DNA from: Campylobacterales bacterium
Lineage (GTDB): Bacteria > Campylobacterota > Campylobacteria > Campylobacterales > Sulfurimonadaceae
Assembly: GCA_026390115.1 (NCBI GenBank)
Contig: JAPLGO010000023.1
Span: 1 to 64,000, forward strand
Direction of reading: 5' to 3'
DNA: 64,000 nucleotides
The first letter of the stretch is position 1, and each line of letters starts with the position of its first letter. Positions 47,363-55,488 of the stretch are shown one piece after another. Both the position numbers and the translations under genes were made by a program. The notes below the pieces were generated by a model. The model was not told the origin of the DNA and searched no databases. It saw only the letters and a list, made by a program, of their open reading frames with translations.

Positions 47363-49944
47363 TTTGAAACTAACTCCGTAAATTTTTCTTTAAAATCACT
47401 CTCTTGTGCATAGTTATAAAAAGGCAATCCCCAAATTTTGTAACAACTGTTTTCATAAAGTTTTAGTACATTTTCATTTATATCTTTTAAGATTAAACTG
47501 TTTTCATTTGTACATTTTGTTATATCCGCCAAAAATTCATTTTTCCACTTCTCGGGAGAGTTTTCAAATCCCTCTTTCTCATCTTTTGCCCAATCGCCTT
47601 TTGGCTCACAAAAAATTTGATGTGTACAATCATTTTTATCTTTTAAAAGCAAGATAAAATCCGGCTCAAATCTTGCCCCGTCTCTTGTTTTATCAAAACT
47701 GTAAATTTCAAATGCTTTTTCATTTCGTATGAGTTTTACAACTTTGTATTTAGCTTTTAAATCATCTGAAACTTTGAGCATAAAGTCTGTAAAATGCCTC
47801 TCTTCGCTCGTTCCTCCATGCGATTCGTAAACATACCAATCATCTACAATATCAATTCTACTATCACACTCTTTCATTTTTATAGTCTTCTTCGGTGGAA
47901 TTTTTGAGCTAATTCGTACAGGGTAAAACTCACTACTTCCTATAAAGTTTTTGGTGTTTTTAACTATTTTATCTGCGGTCTTATCCAGAAATTCAAGCAA
48001 AAATTTTATTTTTATCTCATTTGTAAGCTCAGACTCTTTTGTCGTAAAAAATGCAAATTCAACACTTCCAAGATAATCGTCGCTTTGTATAAATTCACTG
48101 ATACTTTTGAGATTTACAAAATATTTTTTGAGATTAGCAAAATAGAAAAATGGTTTTTTATTGATTGCCACTCTGATTAAATGTGCGTTTTCTTCTTTTA
48201 TTGTAAATTTTTTTGTTTTCTCAAAACGAACCTCTTTTACATTATCTTCAAAAACTTTCAACTCATGCGTTGTGTTGTCAATGCTTATTTTTTGCATTTT
48301 ATACGCACCAATATAATCGCCTATTCCAATTATTTTACTTTTATCTTGTGGTACTTTTTTGTTTGTAAACACCACCCCTTCCTTATAAAGCTCATCATTC
48401 AAAAAACTCTGTTTTAACTCTAAATAAACTGGTTTATGCTCATTTTCAACCTCGTCAATCAAGCCAATTTTTCTAAGTTCTTTTGTCAGAGAATCAATAT
48501 ACTCACTCTGATTGACACTATAAAAGTGCATCTCTTCCAAGATTTTGAGAGGATGTTCAAAATCTGTATCAAATTTTCTTTTGTACTTATCTTCTTCTTG
48601 ATATACAAATGGAAAATATCTCGCCCCACGCCCTATAAGTTGTGCTTCACTTATCGTGCTTTTTGTAGTTTTTTGTGTTTCATCGAGTTTGACAATATCA
48701 AAAAGGTTTAAAACATCCCAGCCTTCATTTAAAATATCTACCGCGAAAATGGCTCTTATTTTATTACTTGCATCTTCAAGAGAGTTGAGATTTCTGAGTT
48801 TTTCATCTTTATCTTTTACCTTTGAGTGTATCACTAAGCAATTCGATTTATCAAAACTGTATTTTATATTTTGAATGAAACTTTTTTTGTCAGATATGAG
48901 TTTTTCTAACTTTTTTATGGCTTCAACTGTTGAGCGTCTGAAAATTTCATCTATATTTTCTACACTTAGGTCTTCTATGAGCTTTACAAATTTTTCATAA
49001 ACTGCATCTATGTTTTCAGTATTTTTTACAGTCTTAAACATAATGACAGGTTTTATATTTAAGTTGAGCTCTTTTTGAGCTATGAGCCTTCTATATTCAC
49101 TAATCATGACTGCTTGAAGCATTCGTTTGCTATCATCAAAATCATCACCTATGAGTTTTATATCTTTACTATACCTATCTTCACGAAACTTAACAAGCGG
49201 ATAATCTGCAATGATTTTATCTCTGTACTTCGCACCTATCTTTTTATCTTCCAAATCTTGTGTAGCGGTAAACTCGAGCAAAATATTTTCTTTGTTGGTG
49301 TTTAAAAGATTTTTTGTGGTCTGTTCCCAATTTTGTTCTGTCTCTTTTTCGGTTTTAGTATTTGCGTTTAGATGATGCGCTTCATCGGCTATTAGGACGA
49401 TTTTTTTATCTTTAAAATCATCATAAGTGATAGAGTTTTCTTTTACAGTGGTTTCTAAATTTCCATGAAGTTTATTGATAGTTGTAAAGAGTATATTTAT
49501 GTCCTCTAATTTTGAGCTATCAAAAGTATCTTCTATCAAGTTTATATGTATTTCCTTGTTATTAATGAGGATTTTTTCTTTGAAGAGATATTTTGATGCG
49601 TATTTGTTGATAAGGTTCTCTTTGGTTTTTGTGATGATGTTGTTGGTGTTTACAAAAAATATAAAATCTCTGTAGCCTAGTTCATAGAGGTACAAAATCG
49701 ATGAGGCGATGATGTTCGTTTTACCGCTTCCCGTTGCCATGTGGAAAAGGAGGTGTTTGTTTGGTATATCTTTATGTTTTTTACTTGAAATATAAAAGAT
49801 GAAATTTTCCAAAGCCCTCACTTGATACGCACGAAGTGGCTGTTTTATATTGTCAATAATACTCTTGGGAATATCCGGTTTATCGACATATTCCAAAGCA
49901 CTTTCAATACTTTCATAGAGAAGATTACTCATTTTCAAGTCCAC
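47353..49944 (-). CDS. res: Type III restriction enzyme, Res subunit
   Basis: 863 residues. SF2 helicase motifs: Walker A MATGSGKTN (about 67-76), DEAHH (about 187), and later motif VI-like QLIGRGARYFPF. The C-terminal nuclease has a PD-(D/E)xK-type arrangement (FEPDFILLLKD ... FCEPKGDW, about 750-785). In Type III systems it cleaves DNA about 25 bp from the site after head-to-head translocation, in complex with Mod. Its start overlaps the mod gene by 20 nt. No frameshift or truncation is seen. Confidence 0.94.
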   Translation of the reverse strand: MDLKMSNLLYESIESALEYVDKPDIPKSIIDNIKQPLRAYQVRALENFIFYISSKKHKDIPNKHLLFHMATGSGKTNIIASSILYLYELGYRDFIFFVNTNNIITKTKENLINKYASKYLFKEKILINNKEIHINLIEDTFDSSKLEDINILFTTINKLHGNLETTVKENSITYDDFKDKKIVLIADEAHHLNANTKTEKETEQNWEQTTKNLLNTNKENILLEFTATQDLEDKKIGAKYRDKIIADYPLVKFREDRYSKDIKLIGDDFDDSKRMLQAVMISEYRRLIAQKELNLNIKPVIMFKTVKNTENIDAVYEKFVKLIEDLSVENIDEIFRRSTVEAIKKLEKLISDKKSFIQNIKYSFDKSNCLVIHSKVKDKDEKLRNLNSLEDASNKIRAIFAVDILNEGWDVLNLFDIVKLDETQKTTKSTISEAQLIGRGARYFPFVYQEEDKYKRKFDTDFEHPLKILEEMHFYSVNQSEYIDSLTKELRKIGLIDEVENEHKPVYLELKQSFLNDELYKEGVVFTNKKVPQDKSKIIGIGDYIGAYKMQKISIDNTTHELKVFEDNVKEVRFEKTKKFTIKEENAHLIRVAINKKPFFYFANLKKYFVNLKSISEFIQSDDYLGSVEFAFFTTKESELTNEIKIKFLLEFLDKTADKIVKNTKNFIGSSEFYPVRISSKIPPKKTIKMKECDSRIDIVDDWYVYESHGGTSEERHFTDFMLKVSDDLKAKYKVVKLIRNEKAFEIYSFDKTRDGARFEPDFILLLKDKNDCTHQIFCEPKGDWAKDEKEGFENSPEKWKNEFLADITKCTNENSLILKDINENVLKLYENSCYKIWGLPFYNYAQESDFKEKFTELVSNQS

Positions 49945-51727
49945 TTGTGCCAGTTTCGGTATAAAACTTTTTGTTGAGTGCTATCTCTTCTTTTGACATG
50001 CCATACTCCGCATCTTCTATTTCAGCAACTGGAAGATAGTACATGTTAGCGTTGAGTTTGCCGATTTCTGTGTCTTGAAAAGTATCGATTTGTTTGAGTT
50101 CGGCGTAGATGAAACTGCCACCGCCTTGCCAATTTACAGCATTACTTATTCCGCCTTGTTCTCCTTCAATAACTTTTTTCATTCTTTCAACTGCTATATC
50201 TTCTATGTAGTCCATCTGCTCAATACCGATATATCTTCGCCCCATTTTATGAGCAACTGCACATGTTGTTCCGCTTCCCAGATGAAAATCCATGACAAGG
50301 TCGTTTTCACTAGTTGAAAGTTCTATAATTCTTGCAATTAAATATTCTGACTTTGGATAAGCAAATACTTTATTGCCAAATAACATTTTTATATGTTCTG
50401 TTCCCCTTTCATTGACAAACGATTTTTCATCCCAAACACTTCTTTGTCGGCTAGTAGTTTTTCTATATTTTTGAACAATCATAAAACCACCGTCTGCTTT
50501 TTCTTTACCTTTTATTTCAATATTCAAATTCTCAAAAGATTTTTCTTTTCCCCATCTCCAAACAGTTTGTATCCCTTGAGACTTTAATGGCAATAGTTCA
50601 ACAAACCCTTCATTAGGTTCTAATGAAATTTCAAGTAAAGAATTTTTATCTTTATTTTTCGGATTAATATAAAATGGATAACATAAATTTGGTCTATTCA
50701 TATCATTAAATAAAATATTTCTATTTCTTAATTCCATCAAATTAAATCCTCCTATATCGTCTTCATAATCAAATTTTTTTTCTTTATTATCAATAAAATT
50801 CAATTCATTAGATTGTTTTTTTGAATAAATTAATAAGTACTCATGAGTCTTTGCAATACCTCCATAATCTCTGCCTCCCCTATTTATAATTACTATTGAG
50901 TTTGAAATAAAACAAAGACTTCCAAACACTTCATCCATCAAAACTTTTAAGTATGCTTGTTCATTATCATCACACTGAATTGTTATTATTCCATCCTTAC
51001 TCAAAAGTTCCCTCGCAACTTCCAGCCTATTTTTCATAAAAGTAAGCCATGTGGAGTGGTTAAATCTGTCGTTATATTTAAAGCTGTCATTTCCTGTGTT
51101 GTACGGTGGGTCGATGTAGATGAGTTTTACTTTACCAGCAAATTTTTTCTTCAAACTATGAAGTGCTATGAGATTATTTCCTTTAATGATTAGGTTGTCA
51201 TCTTCGATTATTTCTGTTGGAATAGATTGCTTCACGGCGTTCGCAATGACGGAGAATCGTTTAATATTTGTAAGTGCTTTAGGCTCAAAAAGTCTGTCAA
51301 TCTCATCACGGCTGAGTATTTCGTTGTAAAAAACTTCGTTGTTTCTTTCATCATCTCTGCTTTGCCCACCTTCCAAAATACAATCTTTATATGGCCATGC
51401 CAAAACAACATCATCAAACTTTTTGATAAAACTATCTTTTTTGATTAGCCCTATTTTGTTTGTGTAGCTTGTGTAGGAGTTTTTACTAAACTCATTCATA
51501 GTAAAAAATTCTATAAGCTTATTTTGATTTAACACATAAACATCTTCCACTTTTGTAAAAAACTGCTCTTTTGCCTTTGCATCACTTATGAGTAGTTTGA
51601 TGAATTCAGTGTCAATTTTCTCAATCGCCTCTAGAACAACATGTAAATATATATTTTCATTTTTGTCGGTAAATGTATCACTTTTTTTGAGTAGGTTTTG
51701 CATGTGGCTAACAATTTTAAGAGGCAT
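49925..51727 (-). CDS. mod: Type III DNA methyltransferase, Mod subunit
   Basis: 600 residues, beta-class N6-adenine methyltransferase: motif IV DPPYNTGNDSF (about 203) precedes motif I DFHLGSGTT (about 478), with the variable target-recognition region between. It gives site specificity for both methylation and cleavage. Residues about 157-169 (FSVIANAVKQSIP) are encoded by a dispersed palindromic repeat inserted in frame just before the conserved NLIIKGNNLIALHSL. No homopolymer or tandem repeat suggesting phase variation is visible. Confidence 0.94.
   Translation of the reverse strand: MPLKIVSHMQNLLKKSDTFTDKNENIYLHVVLEAIEKIDTEFIKLLISDAKAKEQFFTKVEDVYVLNQNKLIEFFTMNEFSKNSYTSYTNKIGLIKKDSFIKKFDDVVLAWPYKDCILEGGQSRDDERNNEVFYNEILSRDEIDRLFEPKALTNIKRFSVIANAVKQSIPTEIIEDDNLIIKGNNLIALHSLKKKFAGKVKLIYIDPPYNTGNDSFKYNDRFNHSTWLTFMKNRLEVARELLSKDGIITIQCDDNEQAYLKVLMDEVFGSLCFISNSIVIINRGGRDYGGIAKTHEYLLIYSKKQSNELNFIDNKEKKFDYEDDIGGFNLMELRNRNILFNDMNRPNLCYPFYINPKNKDKNSLLEISLEPNEGFVELLPLKSQGIQTVWRWGKEKSFENLNIEIKGKEKADGGFMIVQKYRKTTSRQRSVWDEKSFVNERGTEHIKMLFGNKVFAYPKSEYLIARIIELSTSENDLVMDFHLGSGTTCAVAHKMGRRYIGIEQMDYIEDIAVERMKKVIEGEQGGISNAVNWQGGGSFIYAELKQIDTFQDTEIGKLNANMYYLPVAEIEDAEYGMSKEEIALNKKFYTETGTSGLENE
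51222..51258 (-). repeat. dispersed palindromic repeat inside mod
   Basis: The plus strand reads AGATTGCTTCACGGCGTTCG followed by CAATGACGG. This resembles a widely dispersed bacterial palindromic repeat (form: ATTGCTTC...CGCAATGACG) that is usually intergenic. Here it is translated within the Mod protein. The match is from memory of the repeat consensus; boundaries are approximate. Confidence 0.7.
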
Positions 51728-51761
51728 ATTTTCCCTTTTTATATTTTTAAAAAGTAAATAA

Positions 51762-51827
51762 TACCCTTATAAATTTAAAAAGGTATATTTTCTCTTTATT
51801 TTGTAAAAAGAAGGTAATTTATACCTT
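51762..51827. promoter_or_regulatory. inverted-repeat control region of the Type III R-M locus
   Basis: Between mod and the divergent HTH gene are ATACC...GGTAT (about 51761-51785) and the near-palindrome AAGGTAATTTATACCTT (51811-51827); both contain the same GGTA-T / A-TACC half-sites. They are plausible operators for the small HTH protein. Very AT-rich; promoter boxes cannot be assigned with certainty. Confidence 0.45.
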
Positions 51828-51877
51828 GTTGCAAAATCAACTAAACTCTTGTAATTTTTCCTTAAAAAAGGTTTAAA

Positions 51878-52060
51878 ATGACACAGAGAGATATGGCTGG
51901 ATTTTTAGATATTGATGTCAAAACTATAAGAAATTGGCGTAAATTGAAGCCTAATCTTTATAAAACACTTATGAAAGGCTTAGCCTTTGATGAAATAGTT
52001 GAAGCTCAAAAAGAGAGTTATGCGAAGGCAAAAGAGTTGCAGGAAAAATATAAATCTTGA
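51878..52060 (+). CDS. small HTH protein, possible R-M controller
   Basis: 60 residues. The N-terminal half (TQRDMAGFLDIDVKTIRNWRK) has the helix-turn-helix pattern of DNA-binding repressors; the rest is a charged helix. It is divergent from mod, with paired repeats between them, as for R-M controller proteins, but it is not of the classical C-protein sequence type. Function is inferred from fold pattern and position. Confidence 0.6.
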   Translation: MTQRDMAGFLDIDVKTIRNWRKLKPNLYKTLMKGLAFDEIVEAQKESYAKAKELQEKYKS

Positions 52061-52115
52061 TTTATTTAGGAGTAGGATGAGTCGTCGGTTCTGTGAGAAT
52101 TGTTATAAATATTTT

Positions 52116-52142
52116 GGCATGTGGAAGTAAGTTTCACATGCC
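52116..52142. terminator. bidirectional hairpin between HTH gene and yqeY
   Basis: GGCATGTGGAA / TTTCACATGCC form an 11-bp stem (one G-T pair) with loop GTAAG between two converging genes. There is no long U tract, but position and stability fit a terminator. Confidence 0.5.
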
Positions 52143-52149
52143 ATAAAAC

Positions 52150-52590
52150 TTACGCTAACAAACTCTTCACGCACTCATTAATTCTCTTGCCATCGGCTTT
52201 GCCTGCCAACTCTTTTGCCGCTCCCATCACTTTTCCCATATCTTTTGCAGTTGTTGCACCGACATTTTTGATAATCTCTTTAAGAGCGTTGCTTAATTCT
52301 TCGTCACTCAATTGTGCAGGAAGATAGGGAGTATAAATTTCTATCTCATCAAGCTCAATCTGTAATAAATCATCACGACCTGCATATCTGTACTGCGTTG
52401 CTGCATCGTTTCTTCTTTTAATTTGTGTCTGTATGATTTTTATGACATCCTCATCACTGAGTTCTTTTCGCTCATCTACCTCTATTTGTTTAAATGCACT
52501 TGTCAAAAGGCGCAGTGCATCTCTTTTTTTTGCATCTTTTGCTTTCATAGCCTCTTTTACATCGTTGTTAATTGTCTCTCTTAAGCTCAT
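52150..52590 (-). CDS. yqeY: GatB/YqeY domain protein
   Basis: 146 residues matching YqeY: N-terminal region SLRETINNDVKEAMKAKDA, RDALRLLTSAFKQIEVDER, and C-terminal DMGKVMGAAKELAGKADGKRINECVK. The fold is shared with the tRNA-binding end of GatB amidotransferase; a role in tRNA-related metabolism is suspected but unproven. Divergent from flgH with a shared promoter region. Confidence 0.93.
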   Translation of the reverse strand: MSLRETINNDVKEAMKAKDAKKRDALRLLTSAFKQIEVDERKELSDEDVIKIIQTQIKRRNDAATQYRYAGRDDLLQIELDEIEIYTPYLPAQLSDEELSNALKEIIKNVGATTAKDMGKVMGAAKELAGKADGKRINECVKSLLA

Positions 52591-52619
52591 AAATTCATCC
52601 TTGGAACTATTTTTGCTAG

Positions 52620-52626
52620 TATTATA
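52620..52626. promoter_or_regulatory. overlapping divergent -10 boxes of yqeY and flgH
   Basis: TATTATA reads TATAAT on the minus strand (52621-52626, 31 bases before the yqeY start) and TATTAT on the plus strand (52620-52625, 31 bases before the flgH start). Transcription in the two directions should compete. Confidence 0.4.
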
Positions 52627-52656
52627 ACAAAAGATACTGCTATCAAAGAGATTACA

Positions 52657-53376
52657 ATGAAAAAAACAGTTTTAGCTATTTTCGTACCATTTTCTGCCGT
52701 ACTGTTTTTTAGTGGATGTACAGCCGGTTTATCAGATCCGGAGATTAATTTTGAGCCTCCAGTTTATGTTGAACAAATGCCTGCACATGAGGAGTCTCAA
52801 GATTTTGTATCCACCGGAAGCATTTTTGGTCAAGGAGATAATCCTCTTTTTTCAGACCATAAAGCTATGCACACAAACGATATTGTAAAAGTTGTAATTT
52901 CTGAGAAATCGGCCAGTTCAAGTTCAGCTGATAAACAACTAAGTACCAATGATAGTACAAATATGGGAGGTGGTGTTGTTTCTCCTACGGGTGGCGGTAC
53001 TGCCAGTGCTATTGCAAACGAAGTAAACAGATTTTCAAACGTTGGATTCACGGCAGGAAAAACAGATGCTTTCAAAGGCAAAGGTAGTGCTACAAAAGGA
53101 GCCTCATTTACGACCACGGTAACAGCCAGAATTGTAAAAGTTCTTCAAAACGGAAACTATTTTATTGCAGGTAAGAGAGAGATACTAATAGATGAACAGA
53201 AACAGATTATTCAAATTAGCGGTGTAATCAGACCGTATGATATTGACCAATATAACTCAATAAATTCGAATCAGATGAGTGAAGCTAAAATATTATATAA
53301 AACAGAGGGAGATGTTGACCGTGCTACAAAACAAGGTTGGGGAACGAAAATATTGCAATCTATTTGGCCGCTATAG
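52657..53376 (+). CDS. flgH: flagellar L-ring protein FlgH
   Basis: Outer-membrane ring of the flagellar basal body. 239 residues; lipoprotein signal with lipobox FSGC (Cys21), then FlgH hallmarks: SIFGQGDNPLFSDHKAMHTNDIVKVVI (split here for length: GSIFGQGDNP and HTNDIVKVVISE) and YFIAGKREILIDEQKQ with ISGVIRPYDI. No other ring or rod genes are adjacent. The next gene overlaps its 3' end. Confidence 0.96.
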   Translation: MKKTVLAIFVPFSAVLFFSGCTAGLSDPEINFEPPVYVEQMPAHEESQDFVSTGSIFGQGDNPLFSDHKAMHTNDIVKVVISEKSASSSSADKQLSTNDSTNMGGGVVSPTGGGTASAIANEVNRFSNVGFTAGKTDAFKGKGSATKGASFTTTVTARIVKVLQNGNYFIAGKREILIDEQKQIIQISGVIRPYDIDQYNSINSNQMSEAKILYKTEGDVDRATKQGWGTKILQSIWPL

Positions 53377-54781
53377 TTTAGTCTTACTTCTAGGCTTAGC
53401 GTTTACGCCACTAAGTGCACAAACATTTTCAGATTATAAACTCTCTCAATCCGAATCTTTTAAAAAATATAAAGATGAAAAAGATGAAGCGTTTAACAGA
53501 TATTTAAAAACAGAGTGGGAAGCTTATAATGCGCAAATTCCAGACTCTTTTTATGAAAAACCAAAGCCTAAGGTGCTGCCTTTTGCTGAAGAAAAAAAGG
53601 TTCTGCTCGAAGGTCCAAAGGTAAAAATAGAAGTTTTGCCTCAAAAAAAATCTATCGCAATAAAAGAGATTCATAAAGATGCCAAGGGTACATCTTTTGA
53701 TTTTTTTGGAACAACAATAGGTTTCGAAATTCCACAAGGCATGGATAAAGCAAGTTTCTCTCCACAAAGCAAAGAGGGAATAAGCAATTTCTTTGATGAA
53801 GTTGTAGCAACGGATTATTCAACTCTTATGAATGATATAAACAGTGTTTCGAAGAGAATGAACCTTAATGATTGGGGAGTATATCAACTTGTTATAAAAC
53901 TGGGTGACAGTATATATTCAAACGAGAACGAGGCTCGTCTTCTGAGCTGGTTTCTTTTTAACAAGCTGGGTTATGTAGTAAAAGTCGGACTCTCCTATGA
54001 GAATGTAGTTTTAATGCACTACTCTCAAAAATTGATATACTCTACTCCAAGCTATACGATTGACGGCAAAAAATATTATGTCATCTCAAACTATTCCAAG
54101 AATCAGGTCGGGAGTATCTATACATACAAACAGAACTATCCTGAGGCGGATAAGCCACTGAATTTGACTCTTGAATCTCTTCCAAATCTGAGTGAGAATA
54201 TGAAGAGCAAAATACTTTCTTTTAAGCAGTATGGAGATGAGTATGCCATACCTTATGAATATAACCAAAATATTATAGATTTTATGGCATCTTACCCGCA
54301 GGCGGATTATGAAACTTTTTTTAATGCTCCGGTAGAGAGAAGAAGTTATGAAGCAATTGCAACTGCTCTAAAAAAATATATTGATAGCAAGCAGGCAAGT
54401 GAGGCTATGAATTTTGTGCTTCATTTTGTGCAAAACGCCTTTGTTTACAAGAGTGACGCAGAGCAATTTGGACGAGAGAAAGTTATGTTTGCAGAGGAGA
54501 CTCTCTATTATGACCAGTCCGACTGCGAGGATAGGGCAATTTTGTTTTCATACCTTGTTAAAGAGCTGTTCAATGTCGGTGTAATCGGGGTAAAGTACAA
54601 AGACCACATGGCAACGGCTCTCTATCTCCCAATAAGCGGAGAGAGTATAAATGCAGGTCTGAAAAAATATGTAATAGCCGACCCGACCTATGTAAATGCC
54701 TCTATAGGTGAGAGTATGCCTAAATATAAATCCATAAAACCCGAGCGATTTATCGTAGTAAAAAACAGCTCTGGGACATAG
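53321..54781 (+). CDS. periplasmic transglutaminase-like cysteine protease-fold protein
   Basis: About 486 residues. Signal peptide (about 1-34, ending SAQ). A C-terminal transglutaminase-like domain has Cys in DQSDCEDRAILF, His in KDHMATALYL and Asp in IADPTYVN, a plausible catalytic triad. The N-terminal half is acidic and unrecognised. GTG 53321 lies nine bases after GAGGGAG and overlaps flgH by 56 nt; ATG 53312 is an alternative. Overlap with flgH suggests coupled expression, not necessarily a flagellar role. Confidence 0.72.
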   Translation: MLQNKVGERKYCNLFGRYSLVLLLGLAFTPLSAQTFSDYKLSQSESFKKYKDEKDEAFNRYLKTEWEAYNAQIPDSFYEKPKPKVLPFAEEKKVLLEGPKVKIEVLPQKKSIAIKEIHKDAKGTSFDFFGTTIGFEIPQGMDKASFSPQSKEGISNFFDEVVATDYSTLMNDINSVSKRMNLNDWGVYQLVIKLGDSIYSNENEARLLSWFLFNKLGYVVKVGLSYENVVLMHYSQKLIYSTPSYTIDGKKYYVISNYSKNQVGSIYTYKQNYPEADKPLNLTLESLPNLSENMKSKILSFKQYGDEYAIPYEYNQNIIDFMASYPQADYETFFNAPVERRSYEAIATALKKYIDSKQASEAMNFVLHFVQNAFVYKSDAEQFGREKVMFAEETLYYDQSDCEDRAILFSYLVKELFNVGVIGVKYKDHMATALYLPISGESINAGLKKYVIADPTYVNASIGESMPKYKSIKPERFIVVKNSSGT

Positions 54782-54868
54782 CCCTTCCATCTCTTAAAAT
54801 TTTAAATAATATCAGCAGTAGAATAATGTTATTATTCTCTCTATCTGGTTTATTAAGAGGTGTGTTGC

Positions 54869-55435
54869 ATGAAAAATTTATTTTATTTGGTTGTTACCGT
54901 TTTGTTGATGGGAGGGTGTTCCTATAAAAACAGTCCAATCTCGCTTGACTCTTATAGCGGTAATTATGGCGGAGAACTCTCTAAAGAGAAAAAAAGCGTC
55001 TTTGTCGGATTCGTAAAAGATATAAGAGCAACGAAGCCGGAAGTAGGCTATCTGCTTGAGGATAATGAAAAAAAGGAAGTTCTCTACAGTGATGTAGATT
55101 TTGCGCAGAAGTACCATTCAGGAGTAATAAATGCTCTCAATCGTGCCGGATTTCAGACAGATGTAAGCGCCGACGAAGCATCCATTATTGTTGAACTTTA
55201 TATTGAAAACATTGAAATTATCTATAACGACAAGCATCTGGATGTAAATCTTGAATGCAAGATAGAAGTTGAAGTAGTTGTAAGGCGGGGAGGTGAAGTG
55301 ATAAACCAGCATTTTAAGCATCAGGGCTGGAGATGGATTGCAACGCCGTCGAATTCAAAAGATTTTGAACCGTTTTTATATACACACTTTGAAAAGAGCA
55401 TAAACGATATTGTCTCGAAATTAACTCATTACTAG
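54869..55435 (+). CDS. YajG-like lipoprotein
   Basis: 188 residues from ATG 54869, eight bases after AGAGG. Lipobox MGGC (Cys17 or so). The mature part has an alternating alpha/beta pattern (SVFVGFVKDIR; GVINALNRAGFQTD; ASIIVELYIENIEI) resembling YajG-family lipoproteins; assignment is tentative. It follows the transglutaminase-like gene by 87 nt and ends just before a G9 tract. Confidence 0.65.
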   Translation: MKNLFYLVVTVLLMGGCSYKNSPISLDSYSGNYGGELSKEKKSVFVGFVKDIRATKPEVGYLLEDNEKKEVLYSDVDFAQKYHSGVINALNRAGFQTDVSADEASIIVELYIENIEIIYNDKHLDVNLECKIEVEVVVRRGGEVINQHFKHQGWRWIATPSNSKDFEPFLYTHFEKSINDIVSKLTHY

Positions 55436-55442
55436 AAGAGGA

Positions 55443-55451
55443 GGGGGGGGG
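55443..55451 (+). repeat. poly-G tract (G9) after lipoprotein gene
   Basis: Nine consecutive G residues eight bases after the stop codon, then CTTTTTAACCCC. Poly-G runs of this length are phase-variable in Campylobacter genes, but this one is outside any reading frame, between convergent genes. It could pair with the following CCCC as a weak hairpin. Confidence 0.6.
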
Positions 55452-55488
55452 CTTTTTAACCCCTTGTTCTCAGCAGCAATAGATGACC

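Noticed and set aside
47353-52060. The R-M locus as part of a larger defence island or prophage
   Set aside because: Only mod, res and the small HTH gene are present; both flanks are ordinary genes with no integrase, tRNA or repeat boundary.
55443-55451. Poly-G tract as a phase-variation switch of the lipoprotein gene
   Set aside because: It lies after the stop codon and cannot change the reading frame; kept only as a low-interest observation.
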